NCBI RefSeq assembly: GCF_002902305.1
Contig: NZ_PPPX01000016.1
Span: 365,272-429,271, forward strand
Direction: 5' to 3'
Source of the DNA: Staphylococcus argensis
GTDB lineage: Bacteria; Bacillota; Bacilli; Staphylococcales; Staphylococcaceae
Length of the DNA stretch: 64,000 bases
Part shown: in pieces, positions 27,300-35,027 of the stretch
Position numbering within the stretch: position 1 is the first letter of the stretch
How the letters are laid out: each line of letters opens with the position of its first letter
Program-made: the position numbers and the translations under genes
The notes under the pieces: generated by a model
Seen by the model: only the letters and a program-made list of their open reading frames with translations
Database searches by the model: none
What the model was told of the DNA's origin: nothing

Positions 27300-27809
27300 A
27301 TGAATACAATAAAAAGTACGATATACACAGAAGCCATATTTAGCAAGGATAAAAAGCACCGCTATTTACTCAAGAAAACATGGGATGAAAAGAAACCAGC
27401 TTGTACAGTGATAACGATGTACCCTCATTTAGATGGTGTATTATCACTCGATCTTACTACTGTTCTTATTCTTAACCAATTAGCTAATTCTGAGCAATAT
27501 GGCGCTGTTTATCTCGTTAATCTTTTCTCTAATATTAAAACACCTATGAGTATAAAGCATCTCAAAGATAAAGAACCATACGATGAGCACACGAATATAC
27601 ACTTAATGAAAGCAATAAGTGAAAGTGACACAGTGATTCTAGCTTATGGGGCTTATGCGAAGCGACCAGTTGTTATCGAACGTGTTGAACAAGTGATGGA
27701 AATGTTAAAACCTCATAAAAAGAAAGTCAAAAAACTCATTAATCCAGCAACAAATGAAATTATACATCCACTCAATCCTAAAGCACGTCAAAAATGGACA
27801 TTGAAATAA
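27300..27809 (+). CDS. DUF1643-family SCC protein
   Basis: A 169-aa protein of the DUF1643 family. The conserved part is CTVITMYPHLDGVLSLDLTT followed by VLILNQLA near residue 55, then LVNLFSNIKTP and DTVILAYGAYAKRP near residue 110; the fold is thought to resemble nucleotide- or nucleic-acid-binding alpha/beta proteins, but no active site is known to me. The C-terminus is basic (KPHKKKVKKLINP), which would suit nucleic acid contact. It follows DUF960 by 15 bases. Confidence 0.82.
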   Translation: MNTIKSTIYTEAIFSKDKKHRYLLKKTWDEKKPACTVITMYPHLDGVLSLDLTTVLILNQLANSEQYGAVYLVNLFSNIKTPMSIKHLKDKEPYDEHTNIHLMKAISESDTVILAYGAYAKRPVVIERVEQVMEMLKPHKKKVKKLINPATNEIIHPLNPKARQKWTLK

Positions 27810-27823
27810 AAGGAGGATTATCT

Positions 27824-28045
27824 ATGAACCATGAAACCATACACTCAGACTGGCGAACGGTTGCTAATTGCTTAGCATCGCAAAATTATATTTCAATTGT
27901 AAAAGGACTAGTACATCATTTTACATCGATTGAAGATGAAGAAATACTTGATAAAATTTATGAAGATTTTATGAATGATGACTCTATAGCAACTGTACTT
28001 AATAATGATTTTCAAGATATTATCAATCGCTATTTAACAAAATGA
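27824..28045 (+). CDS. 73-aa SCC protein of unknown function
   Basis: A small acidic protein, MNHETIHSDWRTVANCLASQ at the start, with a helical body. ATG 27824 has an AGGAGG ribosome site; a ten-codon extension upstream overlaps the DUF1643 end and is less likely. It is the last gene of the post-ccr block and is followed by a strong terminator. No motif tells its function. Confidence 0.7.
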   Translation: MNHETIHSDWRTVANCLASQNYISIVKGLVHHFTSIEDEEILDKIYEDFMNDDSIATVLNNDFQDIINRYLTK

Positions 28046-28066
28046 AATATATATTTCAATAAAACT

Positions 28067-28115
28067 AGAGCATCCTTCACTTTGCGGTGAGGGATGCTCT
28101 CAACTTATTTTTTTG
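28067..28115. terminator. Terminator after the post-ccrB gene block
   Basis: AGAGCATCC / GGATGCTCT stem extended by an inner CAC/GTG pairing, followed by TTATTTTTTTG. It also faces the convergent hsdS gene. Confidence 0.85.
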
Positions 28116-28149
28116 TATTTTCAATTAATATAATAGATCGTTATCAGTA

Positions 28150-29331
28150 TCAAACGAACATTTTTTGTAGTAAACCTTGTTTGCGTTGTTTGAGTTGTTC
28201 TACTTTTAATAATTGATTTTTTAGTAATTCATCTAATTTAGATAAAAACTCACTTATTTTCTGTCGCTCCTCATTAATAGGGTATGCAACATCTATATTT
28301 TTAATTTCATTTCCTGAAATCGATTCAAATGTACTACCTTGTGAAAATCTAATCCATTTATTTTGTAAATCAAATAATTCAAGAAAATAATAAATAAAAC
28401 TATCACCTTTAATAGCACATACTCCTCTACCTATACATGCTTTTAGTTGTGCTCTGCCTATTTTTCCAACTGGCGCTCTAACTGTTAATAAAATATCATT
28501 AACTTCAGCTAATTTTGTTATTTGCTTAGTATATATTCTAGGCTGTATGTATCCATTATTTAAATCTGCATTACCTTGTACTAATGTAGTATAATTACTA
28601 TTTTCAGTATAATTTTTGCTACTGGGACTTTGTCCCATTGTTATATTCACTAAATTTCCTAATAGTTTATTTTCCCACTTTGGATAATCATTTCCATTTT
28701 CATCCTTAAATCTCAATTGTTGTGAAAAAATCTTTTGCATATAGCCTTTCTTTTGTTGCTCTAATAATTCTAATTTCTTTTGTTCCAATTCGATTTGTTG
28801 ATCGAGTAGATAAAAAAAGGCGCCTATCTTTTGTTGTTCTTCATAGTTTGGAAAGTATGTTTGATACTTTAATAAATTTTTGAAATAAAGTCTTGTACGC
28901 GCCCCACCTTTCTTTTGAATTCTACAAAATTTTAAGAATCGCATATTATTATTTAATTCATAAAAAATAAAATTTTGAGAAAAAGTGTTTTTTACAGTAA
29001 ACACAGGGTATTCTTTACTTACTAAAATTGGAGTATTAAATTTATTTATATTAAATTTGAATATATCGTCATCACTCATATGTCTATAAGTAAAGTAATT
29101 TATAGGTACAATACTAAAGGTGACATTTTCATTAGCAAAGCTTCTATCTCCCTCAAAATACTTATTTTGAATATACAGACCTTGCCTAGAGGAAGTTACT
29201 ATTGGAAAATTTGTATCTTTCTGAGTGCCGTATTGTTTATCTTCCATTAAGAAATCATTCATTGTTAATTTAGACCATTCATTTTTAAACTCAGGAAATC
29301 TTAGTTTTGGAGTATTGGTTTGTTTAGTCAT
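28150..29331 (-). CDS. hsdS: Type I restriction-modification specificity subunit HsdS, orphan
   Basis: A 393-aa HsdS with the usual two target-recognition domains. The first begins PKLRFPEFKNEWSKL and ends in a coiled coil, LDQQIELEQKKLELLEQQKK near residue 170; the second begins DYPKWENKLLGNLVNITMGQ near residue 212 and ends in LDELLKNQLLKVEQLKQRKQ. HsdS chooses the DNA sequence methylated or cut by HsdM and HsdR. Neither hsdM nor hsdR is in the window, so it would have to work with subunits encoded elsewhere, as happens with staphylococcal Sau1-type systems. It overlaps a 48-aa ORF upstream by eight bases. Confidence 0.9.
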   Translation of the reverse strand: MTKQTNTPKLRFPEFKNEWSKLTMNDFLMEDKQYGTQKDTNFPIVTSSRQGLYIQNKYFEGDRSFANENVTFSIVPINYFTYRHMSDDDIFKFNINKFNTPILVSKEYPVFTVKNTFSQNFIFYELNNNMRFLKFCRIQKKGGARTRLYFKNLLKYQTYFPNYEEQQKIGAFFYLLDQQIELEQKKLELLEQQKKGYMQKIFSQQLRFKDENGNDYPKWENKLLGNLVNITMGQSPSSKNYTENSNYTTLVQGNADLNNGYIQPRIYTKQITKLAEVNDILLTVRAPVGKIGRAQLKACIGRGVCAIKGDSFIYYFLELFDLQNKWIRFSQGSTFESISGNEIKNIDVAYPINEERQKISEFLSKLDELLKNQLLKVEQLKQRKQGLLQKMFV

Positions 29332-29470
29332 GTTTTAACACTCCTAGTTCTTTCAAGCATTTGTTAAAGTCGTCTGATACAATATTATATATATTCATAC
29401 ATTCATAGCCTAAATTTTCAGGTTGTTCAAGTATCTCCCATTCTAATACATATCCACTTTGATGAGTCAT
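29324..29470 (-). CDS. 48-aa ORF coupled to hsdS
   Basis: The ORF begins MTHQSGYVLEWEILEQPENL and ends LKELGVLKHD; its stop overlaps the hsdS start by eight bases. A GGCGGGAG ribosome site lies five bases before the ATG. The peptide is acidic with two cysteines and no membrane segment. It does not resemble the HsdM C-terminus as I know it, so it may be an independent small protein or a leader that couples translation to hsdS. The family is unrecognised. Confidence 0.5.
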   Translation of the reverse strand: MTHQSGYVLEWEILEQPENLGYECMNIYNIVSDDFNKCLKELGVLKHD

Positions 29471-29590
29471 CTATTCTCCCGCCTTATTACTTAATTTTTC
29501 CTTAAATATATCAAAGTTGAGTAATAATTAATATTGTATGCTTTGTTTTTAGCTATCAATTTAATAATATGATGCGTCTGGTTATAAAAC

Positions 29591-30151
29591 CTATACAGCT
29601 GGAATCCAATATTCGCTCCAAGTCTTTTCAAAAAGATAACTTTGTCCATTGTCTTCTGGTATAAAGTGAATTAAAAGACGAACTATTAGAAAATGAGCCG
29701 ATAAAACGGTAATAGCATTTGCTAGATTTCCTTTTTTAACATTATGTATTCTATCATGTTTAATTGCTTGATAATCTTTCCACCAATTTAAATTAGCGTA
29801 TGGTAAGTTAGCATTTATATTTTTAAATGGTGTAACACTAAAATTATTATTATCATGTACATTAATTCTTGTCGAAACTGTTTCAATGCCCTTATCCTTA
29901 AATTTTATTAAAACATTCGCATAATCACTCATTTGATAGTATTTTTTCTTTGGTGAAATATTCAAATTAATTAATAACTCTTTTAAAATTGAATCAATCT
30001 CAGAACATGATAAAAGAATAATAGAAGTAAATTCATCTGAGTAACACTTACCATTATCATTTGTATGAGTAACATATTGATTAGTAGAAATTAACTTTTC
30101 TTCAATCATTTTATAATAAGACCAATACATCGAAAATTTATTTCTATCCAT
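29591..30151 (-). CDS. 186-aa protein next to the att site, possibly HEPN-like
   Basis: The best start is ATG 30151 with a GAAAGGAAAA ribosome site; the frame is open 17 codons more. The protein is mostly helical. LLSCSEIDSILKELLINLNI near residue 50 and WWKDYQAIKHDRIHN followed by a hydrophobic helix near residue 128 recall HEPN-type helical bundles found in abortive-infection and toxin genes, but the canonical R-x4-6-H catalytic motif is not clear. It lies between hsdS and the attachment site, so it is the outermost cassette gene at the rlmH end. A defence role is only a guess. Confidence 0.6.
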   Translation of the reverse strand: MDRNKFSMYWSYYKMIEEKLISTNQYVTHTNDNGKCYSDEFTSIILLSCSEIDSILKELLINLNISPKKKYYQMSDYANVLIKFKDKGIETVSTRINVHDNNNFSVTPFKNINANLPYANLNWWKDYQAIKHDRIHNVKKGNLANAITVLSAHFLIVRLLIHFIPEDNGQSYLFEKTWSEYWIPAV

Positions 30152-30235
30152 TTTAATTTTCCTTTCTTTAATAGTGCAAAATATTAATTTTAATTGCGCC
30201 ATGATGTATTCAAATCATTTACGAAACAATTCAAA

Positions 30236-30260
30236 AACCGCATCATTTATGATATGCTTC
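30236..30260 (-). repeat. SCC attachment site at the 3' end of rlmH
   Basis: Read on the minus strand, GAAGCATATCATAAATGATG encodes the last rlmH codons and the TGA stop, followed by CGGTTTTT. This is the classical SCC insertion point; it pairs with 8212-8231 as a direct repeat and with 8233-8259 as an inverted repeat. Confidence 0.88.
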
Positions 30261-30722
30261 TCCACGCATAATCTTAAACGCACGATAGACTTGCTCGATT
30301 AAGACGACCCGCATCATTTGATGTGGAAAGGTCATCTTGCTAAATGAAAGTGCGTAATCACTGCGTTTTAAGACGTCCTGATGTAAGCCATTTGAACCTC
30401 CGATGACGAAAGTGAAGTCGCTTTGACCTTGTGTCATACGTCGATCGAGTTCTTTCGCAAGCCCTTCTGATGTCAGCATCTTTCCTTCAATCTCTAAAGT
30501 AATGACTGTGGATTGCGGTTTAATCTTATTAAGAAGACGCTCTCCTTCTTTCGCTTTCACTTGTTCGACTTCTTTGTCACTTAAGTTCTCAGGTGCTTTT
30601 TCATCAGGAACTTCTACAATATCAATCTTCGTATAGCTACCTAAACGTTTTTCATATTCTGCAATGGCTTGTTTCCAATATTTTTCTTTGAGCTTTCCCA
30701 CTGCGAGTATAGTGATTTTCAC
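30243..30722 (-). CDS. rlmH: 23S rRNA (pseudouridine1915-N3)-methyltransferase RlmH
   Basis: A 159-aa SPOUT methyltransferase that methylates pseudouridine 1915 of 23S rRNA using S-adenosylmethionine. It opens with [19 protein letters not shown]; the knotted cofactor site is in [17 protein letters not shown] near residue 103 and [20 protein letters not shown] near residue 125; it ends GEAYHK. The start is GTG at 30722 with a TAGGAGGTC ribosome site, giving the invariant family length; the open frame upstream is not used. The 3' end is the SCC attachment site, and the insertion leaves the protein end intact. Confidence 0.96.
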   Translation of the reverse strand: MKITILAVGKLKEKYWKQAIAEYEKRLGSYTKIDIVEVPDEKAPENLSDKEVEQVKAKEGERLLNKIKPQSTVITLEIEGKMLTSEGLAKELDRRMTQGQSDFTFVIGGSNGLHQDVLKRSDYALSFSKMTFPHQMMRVVLIEQVYRAFKIMRGEAYHK

Positions 30723-30766
30723 AATTTGACCTCCTACACATGTTGATAATACTTGAGTTATCCTAG

Positions 30767-30967
30767 TTATCCACAAGTTATTCACTTGTTCACAGTATTC
30801 CCTCTTAGATATCTCTATTATACATCATGCATTTTACAAAATTTACGAGTTATACACAAAAAGAAAGTGATATTCTGTGTATATGTGGATAATCCTGTGA
30901 ATAATGTGGGTATGTGACTGTGAATTGTTCACAACTCTGGATAACTCTGCACAATTTAGTGGATAAC
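30767..30967. other. Cluster of DnaA boxes upstream of rlmH
   Basis: Perfect TTATCCACA boxes are at 30767-30775 and, on the other strand, 30884-30892. TTATTCACA is at 30896-30904 (reverse), TTATACACA at 30850-30858, and near-matches are at 30778 and 30958. This gives at least five boxes in 200 bases, far from the dnaA-dnaN origin. It could bind DnaA for control of rlmH or for titration; the effect is inferred. Confidence 0.65.
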
Positions 30968-31189
30968 TTGCCGTCTGTCTTACATTTTTATTCACAACCT
31001 TAACGTTAATTTTACAATATTAAGGCTGAAACCTTATCCTATCACCTTTCTGTGTCTTATCATCTTTATACAATAACGTTTTCACGTATGCAAAGCGGTC
31101 ATACTACCTACCGTCTTAAAGTTAAAAAATTGAATTAACCACTCACGATTCTTAAAAAACTGAAACAACTTTTATCTTCTAACTGCATA

Positions 31190-31218
31190 AAAAAACACGC
31201 CCCTTAAATCAGGGACGT
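31190..31218 (-). terminator. Terminator of walJ
   Basis: On the minus strand CGTCCCT and AGGGGCG form a stem, followed by GTGTTTTTTTAT, directly after the walJ stop. Confidence 0.8.
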
Positions 31219-31230
31219 ACGCTTCACTTA

Positions 31231-32031
31231 TTACAATGTATAAATCGGCGTTGCTTCAGCCTTGTCTGTATCACAAAGCTTTACTTCGTTATCAGAATCA
31301 ATATCATGTTCTTTCAACACTTGACCGACACTCATACGTGCTAAATCTTTCATATTATTGTCTTGAGATAAGTGAGAAAGATAAATACGTTTCGTGTTAT
31401 CTGTAATCACATCTGTCATCGCAAGACCCGCGTCTTCGTTCGATACGTGACCCATATCACTCAAGATACGTTGTTTCGTCTTCCAAGGATAACGACACAT
31501 GCGCAACATATCCACATCATGATTACTTTCGAACATAAAGGCATCGCTGCCCTTAATAATGCCTTTCATGCGATCTGAAACGTATCCTGTATCAGTGAGA
31601 ATCGTAAATTTCTTACCGTTATTATGGAACACGTAGAATTGTGGATCAATCGCATCATGGGAAACATTAAAGGATTCAACATCAAATCCTGCAAGAGATT
31701 TCGTCTCATAAGGATTAAAAATGAATTTCTGATCCATTGGAATGCGACTATCTTTCTTCTCAATCGCTGACCACGTCTTCTCGTTCGCATAAATCGGAAG
31801 GCCGTATTTACGTGCCAATACACCTAACCCTTTAATATGATCTGCGTGTTCATGTGTGACGAGAATTCCATTGACGTTCTTAATCTCTTTATCAATTTGG
31901 CTAAAGAGCCCTTCCATCTTCTTACCTGTTAATCCTGCATCGACTAACAAGCTTCCTTTATCACTTTCAACATAAGTGGCATTTCCAGTACTACCACTCG
32001 CTAAGACACTCATTCGTATCAAGCGATTCAC
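31231..32031 (-). CDS. walJ: WalJ/YycJ, metallo-beta-lactamase fold nuclease
   Basis: A 266-aa metallo-hydrolase. The metal ligands are [11 protein letters not shown] near residue 60, with further histidines in SNHDVDML and the LSHLSQDNN end. YycJ homologues are 5'-to-3' exonucleases linked to mismatch repair and cell division coordination. In other staphylococci it is the last gene of the walRKHIJ operon. Here it is separated from yycI by 2.2 kb holding two genes on the opposite strand and a terminator, so it needs its own promoter in the 32032-32340 region. The coding frame is intact. Confidence 0.9.
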   Translation of the reverse strand: MNRLIRMSVLASGSTGNATYVESDKGSLLVDAGLTGKKMEGLFSQIDKEIKNVNGILVTHEHADHIKGLGVLARKYGLPIYANEKTWSAIEKKDSRIPMDQKFIFNPYETKSLAGFDVESFNVSHDAIDPQFYVFHNNGKKFTILTDTGYVSDRMKGIIKGSDAFMFESNHDVDMLRMCRYPWKTKQRILSDMGHVSNEDAGLAMTDVITDNTKRIYLSHLSQDNNMKDLARMSVGQVLKEHDIDSDNEVKLCDTDKAEATPIYTL

Positions 32032-32346
32032 CCTTTCTCATATTCCTAACTGTACCTATGTTATTTTTTGAAATTTATACTGCGGGCATACTACCTGCAG
32101 TGATATGGCAGTCTGACCTGTCTATCTTAAATGTACCCTAAACCCTTGTGCAGTCTATGATTAAGGCTTTATTAATAGTAAGCACTGTATCCATTTATTC
32201 TAGCTTACTATTGTTTCATTTACGCCCGTTTTTTAATTAACAATCACATTATACTATATCAGTTTAAAAACTGCTTGAGCAATCAACCTGTTTCTTGAAA
32301 ACGTAAGAGAGCAATTCTTAAAAGGTGTAACAACAATTTCTTTAAA

Positions 32347-32462
32347 GATGGATTGAGACACTTTTGAGTGAACTAAGCTACAGCGAAAATCCATTTTTTC
32401 GAGCTTGCAAAGCGAGAAAAAATGAGTTGAATGCAGCCCACTAAGCAAGTGAAAGTCATCCA
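32347..32462 (+). ncRNA. Structured intergenic repeat, copy A
   Basis: Shares the core CGAAAATCCATT with copies at 34031-34165 and 39175-39304. It folds into an inner hairpin GCTTGCAAAGC extended by TTTTTT/AAAAAA, a middle helix formed around GCTACA/TGCAGC, and ends with GCAAGTGAAAGTC. It lies upstream of the DUF3100 gene. Whether it is transcribed as RNA is unknown. Confidence 0.55.
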
Positions 32463-32612
32463 AAAACATCAGTATCTATTTTTAAATCCCTATTTTTCTC
32501 TCTTTTTCCTCACAACCCCTTTTCTTTTTCAAGAATTATCGTTAGACTAGAGTCATTATATTTTTAAAAATTCTTACTTTTTAGATAAATAGTAATAAAG
32601 GGGGACGTTTTC

Positions 32613-33437
32613 ATGAATAAACAAACACAACTATGGAAAGATTGGCGACTACATACATTAACATTCGTCATCGTGTTAATTTCAGAAGGTATCGGAGCAC
32701 ACAAGTTTAACTTAGGACCCACGTCCCTCTTATTAATGCCTGTCGTCTATGCAGTTATCTTGGGTCTCATCGCGTATTTTACACCGCTCGTCAAGAAGAA
32801 ACAGGCTAAGAATGCTGAGCCAATGGTATTTATCGCAGTCGCGCTACTCATCGCGAAGTTTGGCGTTGAAGCTGGACCCGCACTACCTAAGATTATCGCA
32901 GCAGGACCGGCGCTCATCCTACAAGAGCTCGGTAACTTAGCAACAATACTCATTTCACTGCCTATCGCAATCATTCTTGGTTTAAAACGTGAAACAATCG
33001 GTATGACGCATTCTATCGGACGGGAAGTTAATCTCGCACTCATCACTGAAAGATACAAGACGAACTCACCTGAGTGGCAAGGCGTGATGTCTATGTATAT
33101 CTTCGGCACGATATTTGGCGCGATCTTCTTTAGCATATTCTCTAGCGTGCTTATCTCAATCTTGCCGCTTCACCCACTATCATTCGCTATGGCTACTGGC
33201 GTAGGAAGTGGTGTAATGACGACTGCAGCTCTAGGGCCACTGGTTGAAGCCTTTCCAGACCAAGCGAGTACACTTGCCGCATTCTCTGGAACAAGTAACT
33301 TGTTGACATCCGTCACTGGCCTATACATGGCGATCGTCTTTGCTTTGCCGTTAACTGAAAAGTACTATGCGCTCTTAACGAAAGTGAAAGGGAAATTCTC
33401 TCAAGTAAAGGGGTGGGACAATGACTTCTCAAATTAA
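32613..33437 (+). CDS. DUF3100-family membrane protein
   Basis: A 274-aa polytopic membrane protein with about eight hydrophobic segments. It opens MNKQTQLWKDWRLHTLTFVI. The central polar stretch RETIGMTHSIGREVNLALIT near residue 130 and ATGVGSGVMTTAALGPLVE near residue 197 are the conserved family parts and probably line a transport path. A GGGGGACG ribosome site precedes the ATG. The stop overlaps the start of the next membrane gene by 17 bases, so the two are likely a two-subunit transporter. The substrate is unknown. The pair points against walI and walJ and interrupts the usual wal operon order. Confidence 0.8.
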   Translation: MNKQTQLWKDWRLHTLTFVIVLISEGIGAHKFNLGPTSLLLMPVVYAVILGLIAYFTPLVKKKQAKNAEPMVFIAVALLIAKFGVEAGPALPKIIAAGPALILQELGNLATILISLPIAIILGLKRETIGMTHSIGREVNLALITERYKTNSPEWQGVMSMYIFGTIFGAIFFSIFSSVLISILPLHPLSFAMATGVGSGVMTTAALGPLVEAFPDQASTLAAFSGTSNLLTSVTGLYMAIVFALPLTEKYYALLTKVKGKFSQVKGWDNDFSN

Positions 33438-33873
33438 GAATTGGAGTATGACACTCATCGTCGTAGGATTAATTTCACTCATCAATAACTGGTTCGGATA
33501 CCATCACGGGCCATTTAAAGCCCTTCCAGGGATTGTGGCACTCATGGCGATCGCTTTCATCGGAATGTTATTGGGACGTCTCATCCCTTTGAATATTCCA
33601 AGCATCGCTTACATCGGCGTCCTAGGATTAATTCTGACAATTCCTGGTGTCCCAGGCGCTTCATACATCGCGCATTGGACGAAACAAGTTGATTTGATGG
33701 CACTTGCGACACCTGTAGTAGCTTACGCCGGCATCTCAATCGGTAACTCTTGGTTAGCCTTCCTCAAGCTCGGTTGGAGAACGATTATCGTCGGCATGGT
33801 CGTGTTGATAAGCACTTATGTAGGCTCAGCTGTCGTTGCAGAAATCGTCCTACGCATTCAAGGCATTGTTTAA
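33421..33873 (+). CDS. Small membrane partner of the DUF3100 protein
   Basis: A 150-aa membrane protein with four or five hydrophobic helices. ALPGIVALMAIAFIGMLLGR near residue 38 and VLGLILTIPGVPGA near residue 68 are glycine/proline-rich, as in small transporter subunits. It starts inside the end of the DUF3100 gene with a GTAAAGGGGTG ribosome site, which indicates coupled translation. The pair resembles the small-plus-large membrane protein arrangement of some carboxylate or holin-like carriers, but I cannot name a substrate. Confidence 0.75.
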   Translation: MTSQIKNWSMTLIVVGLISLINNWFGYHHGPFKALPGIVALMAIAFIGMLLGRLIPLNIPSIAYIGVLGLILTIPGVPGASYIAHWTKQVDLMALATPVVAYAGISIGNSWLAFLKLGWRTIIVGMVVLISTYVGSAVVAEIVLRIQGIV

Positions 33874-34030
33874 TTCATAGTGAGTAAAATGCATTAACGA
33901 TTCGCAGCAGATAAATTCAAATTAACTACATTATCACGAACTCTATACTTCCATATGAGTGATAACATTCCTTTGTACTTTTAAATATAAATAAATAAAA
34001 AGTAGATGATGAAGGGGCGAAAGTTCACAT

Positions 34031-34165
34031 TATTTTGTTTTAAGGACGGCTTGAGACGCTTGAGGGATTACGGTCGCAACGAAAATCCATTCTTTGAGCT
34101 CTAAGAGCGAAAAGAATTAGTTGAGTGCGACCCCCTAAGCAAGGGAAAGCCTCCAAAAACAAAAT
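34031..34165 (+). ncRNA. Structured intergenic repeat, copy B
   Basis: The outer helix ATTTTGTTTT / AAAACAAAAT encloses GGCTT/AAGCC, then GGTCGCA / TGCGACC and an inner GCTCTAAGAGC hairpin. The core CAACGAAAATCCATTCTTTG is shared with copies A and C. The base pairs differ between copies but pairing is kept, supporting a selected fold. Confidence 0.6.
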
Positions 34166-34191
34166 TTATTATACGTAGTCAATTAAAAAAA

Positions 34192-34217
34192 CGTACACAC
34201 CCATCACAGTGTGTACG
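34192..34217 (-). terminator. Terminator after yycI
   Basis: A perfect 9-bp stem CGTACACAC / GTGTGTACG with an 8-base loop, followed on the minus strand by TTTTTTTAATTG. It ends the walRKHI transcript before walJ. Confidence 0.85.
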
Positions 34218-34247
34218 CTTTCCCTATTTTCACGTATCATCCCTCAG

Positions 34248-35027
34248 CTACTCCTTAATAATCTTAGGATTATCAGAAATCGCCTCAACATAATACGTCT
34301 TCGTTTCATCTTTATGTTTCACAGTCACTTCCCAATTCGCTTGCAACACCTGTACATTCGGTTCACGTACCACTGTGTAATAGCCTAGACGAATCTGAGT
34401 GACTTTATCATTCCGCTTCAAGTAACGATTAAAGTACAGCGCCTCTAATGCTTTCTTCGCACTAATCACTTGCTTCGCATCATTATTCTCACCTTTAGAA
34501 GGCGCAATCGTCTTCATCGCGGACTGCTGATAACTTTTAGCTTTATCATTATCAATACTAAACGTCAGTCGCGCTTTCTTATTATTCATAATTGGATAGC
34601 CGCCATAAGTTTGTTCAAACGTGGCACTTTTACTATCCATATCGCTAAGCTGATAATGCTTGCCGTCATAAACGTTCTTGTTCACGTAATCCTTGAGATC
34701 CGAAACGTTATCCGCACTCACAGGCACTTGTTTGTCGATATCTACCTTCACACGCGCTCCATCGTCCTCAGCATGTTTGTCAGAGTTGCCTTTCGCTGCT
34801 TGAGTGAAATCATTGGAACGTGCTGTCAGTAGCTGCATCTTCACGCCATCAACGCTTGGAATGTCTTTCGGCAGTTCAATCTGCTCTTGTTTAAAATTCA
34901 CTTCGTTCTCTTCTTTACTCTCATGAATATGAGATTTCTTCACTTTATCTACGTAAATAACGACAAGGCTGATGTTCACTAGAATAAATACTAAGATAAA
35001 TAACGTCTTCGCATATTTCCAATTCAT
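34248..35027 (-). CDS. walI: WalI/YycI, membrane regulator of WalK
   Basis: A 259-aa single-span protein. Residues 1-25 form an N-terminal anchor (WKYAKTLFILVFILVNISLV) with the rest outside the cell. YycI and YycH bind the WalK kinase in the membrane; in S. aureus they stimulate it. The extracellular part is lysine- and serine-rich and ends with the characteristic NWEVTVKHKDETKTYYVEA strand. Its start directly follows the yycH stop codon, typical of the wal operon. Here it is the last gene of the operon. Confidence 0.9.
   Translation of the reverse strand: MNWKYAKTLFILVFILVNISLVVIYVDKVKKSHIHESKEENEVNFKQEQIELPKDIPSVDGVKMQLLTARSNDFTQAAKGNSDKHAEDDGARVKVDIDKQVPVSADNVSDLKDYVNKNVYDGKHYQLSDMDSKSATFEQTYGGYPIMNNKKARLTFSIDNDKAKSYQQSAMKTIAPSKGENNDAKQVISAKKALEALYFNRYLKRNDKVTQIRLGYYTVVREPNVQVLQANWEVTVKHKDETKTYYVEAISDNPKIIKE

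Larger units (their letters stand above)
8212..30242. mobile_element. SCC element without mec, carrying arsenic and copper resistance
   Basis: About 22 kb bounded by two related copies of the SCC attachment repeat, one at the 3' end of rlmH and one at 8212-8231, with matching inverted repeats facing inward. It contains the ccrA/ccrB recombinase pair, the Cch helicase, LP1413 and the DUF950-DUF960-DUF1643 block that mark staphylococcal cassette chromosomes. Cargo is two ars units, a copB-mco-copL unit and a lone hsdS. There is no mecA, mecR or insertion sequence. The content is AT-rich compared with the flanking core. Excision should be carried out by CcrAB; whether the diverged far repeat still works cannot be told from sequence. 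Confidence 0.88.

Noticed and set aside
29565..29585. ATGATGCGTCTGG resembles the SCC end motif and might mark a nested cassette
   Set aside because: The match covers only ATGATGCG and there is no TATCA core on the correct side.
8212..30242. mecA, mecR or insertion sequences such as IS431
   Set aside because: No such reading frame or IS terminal repeat is present in the cassette.
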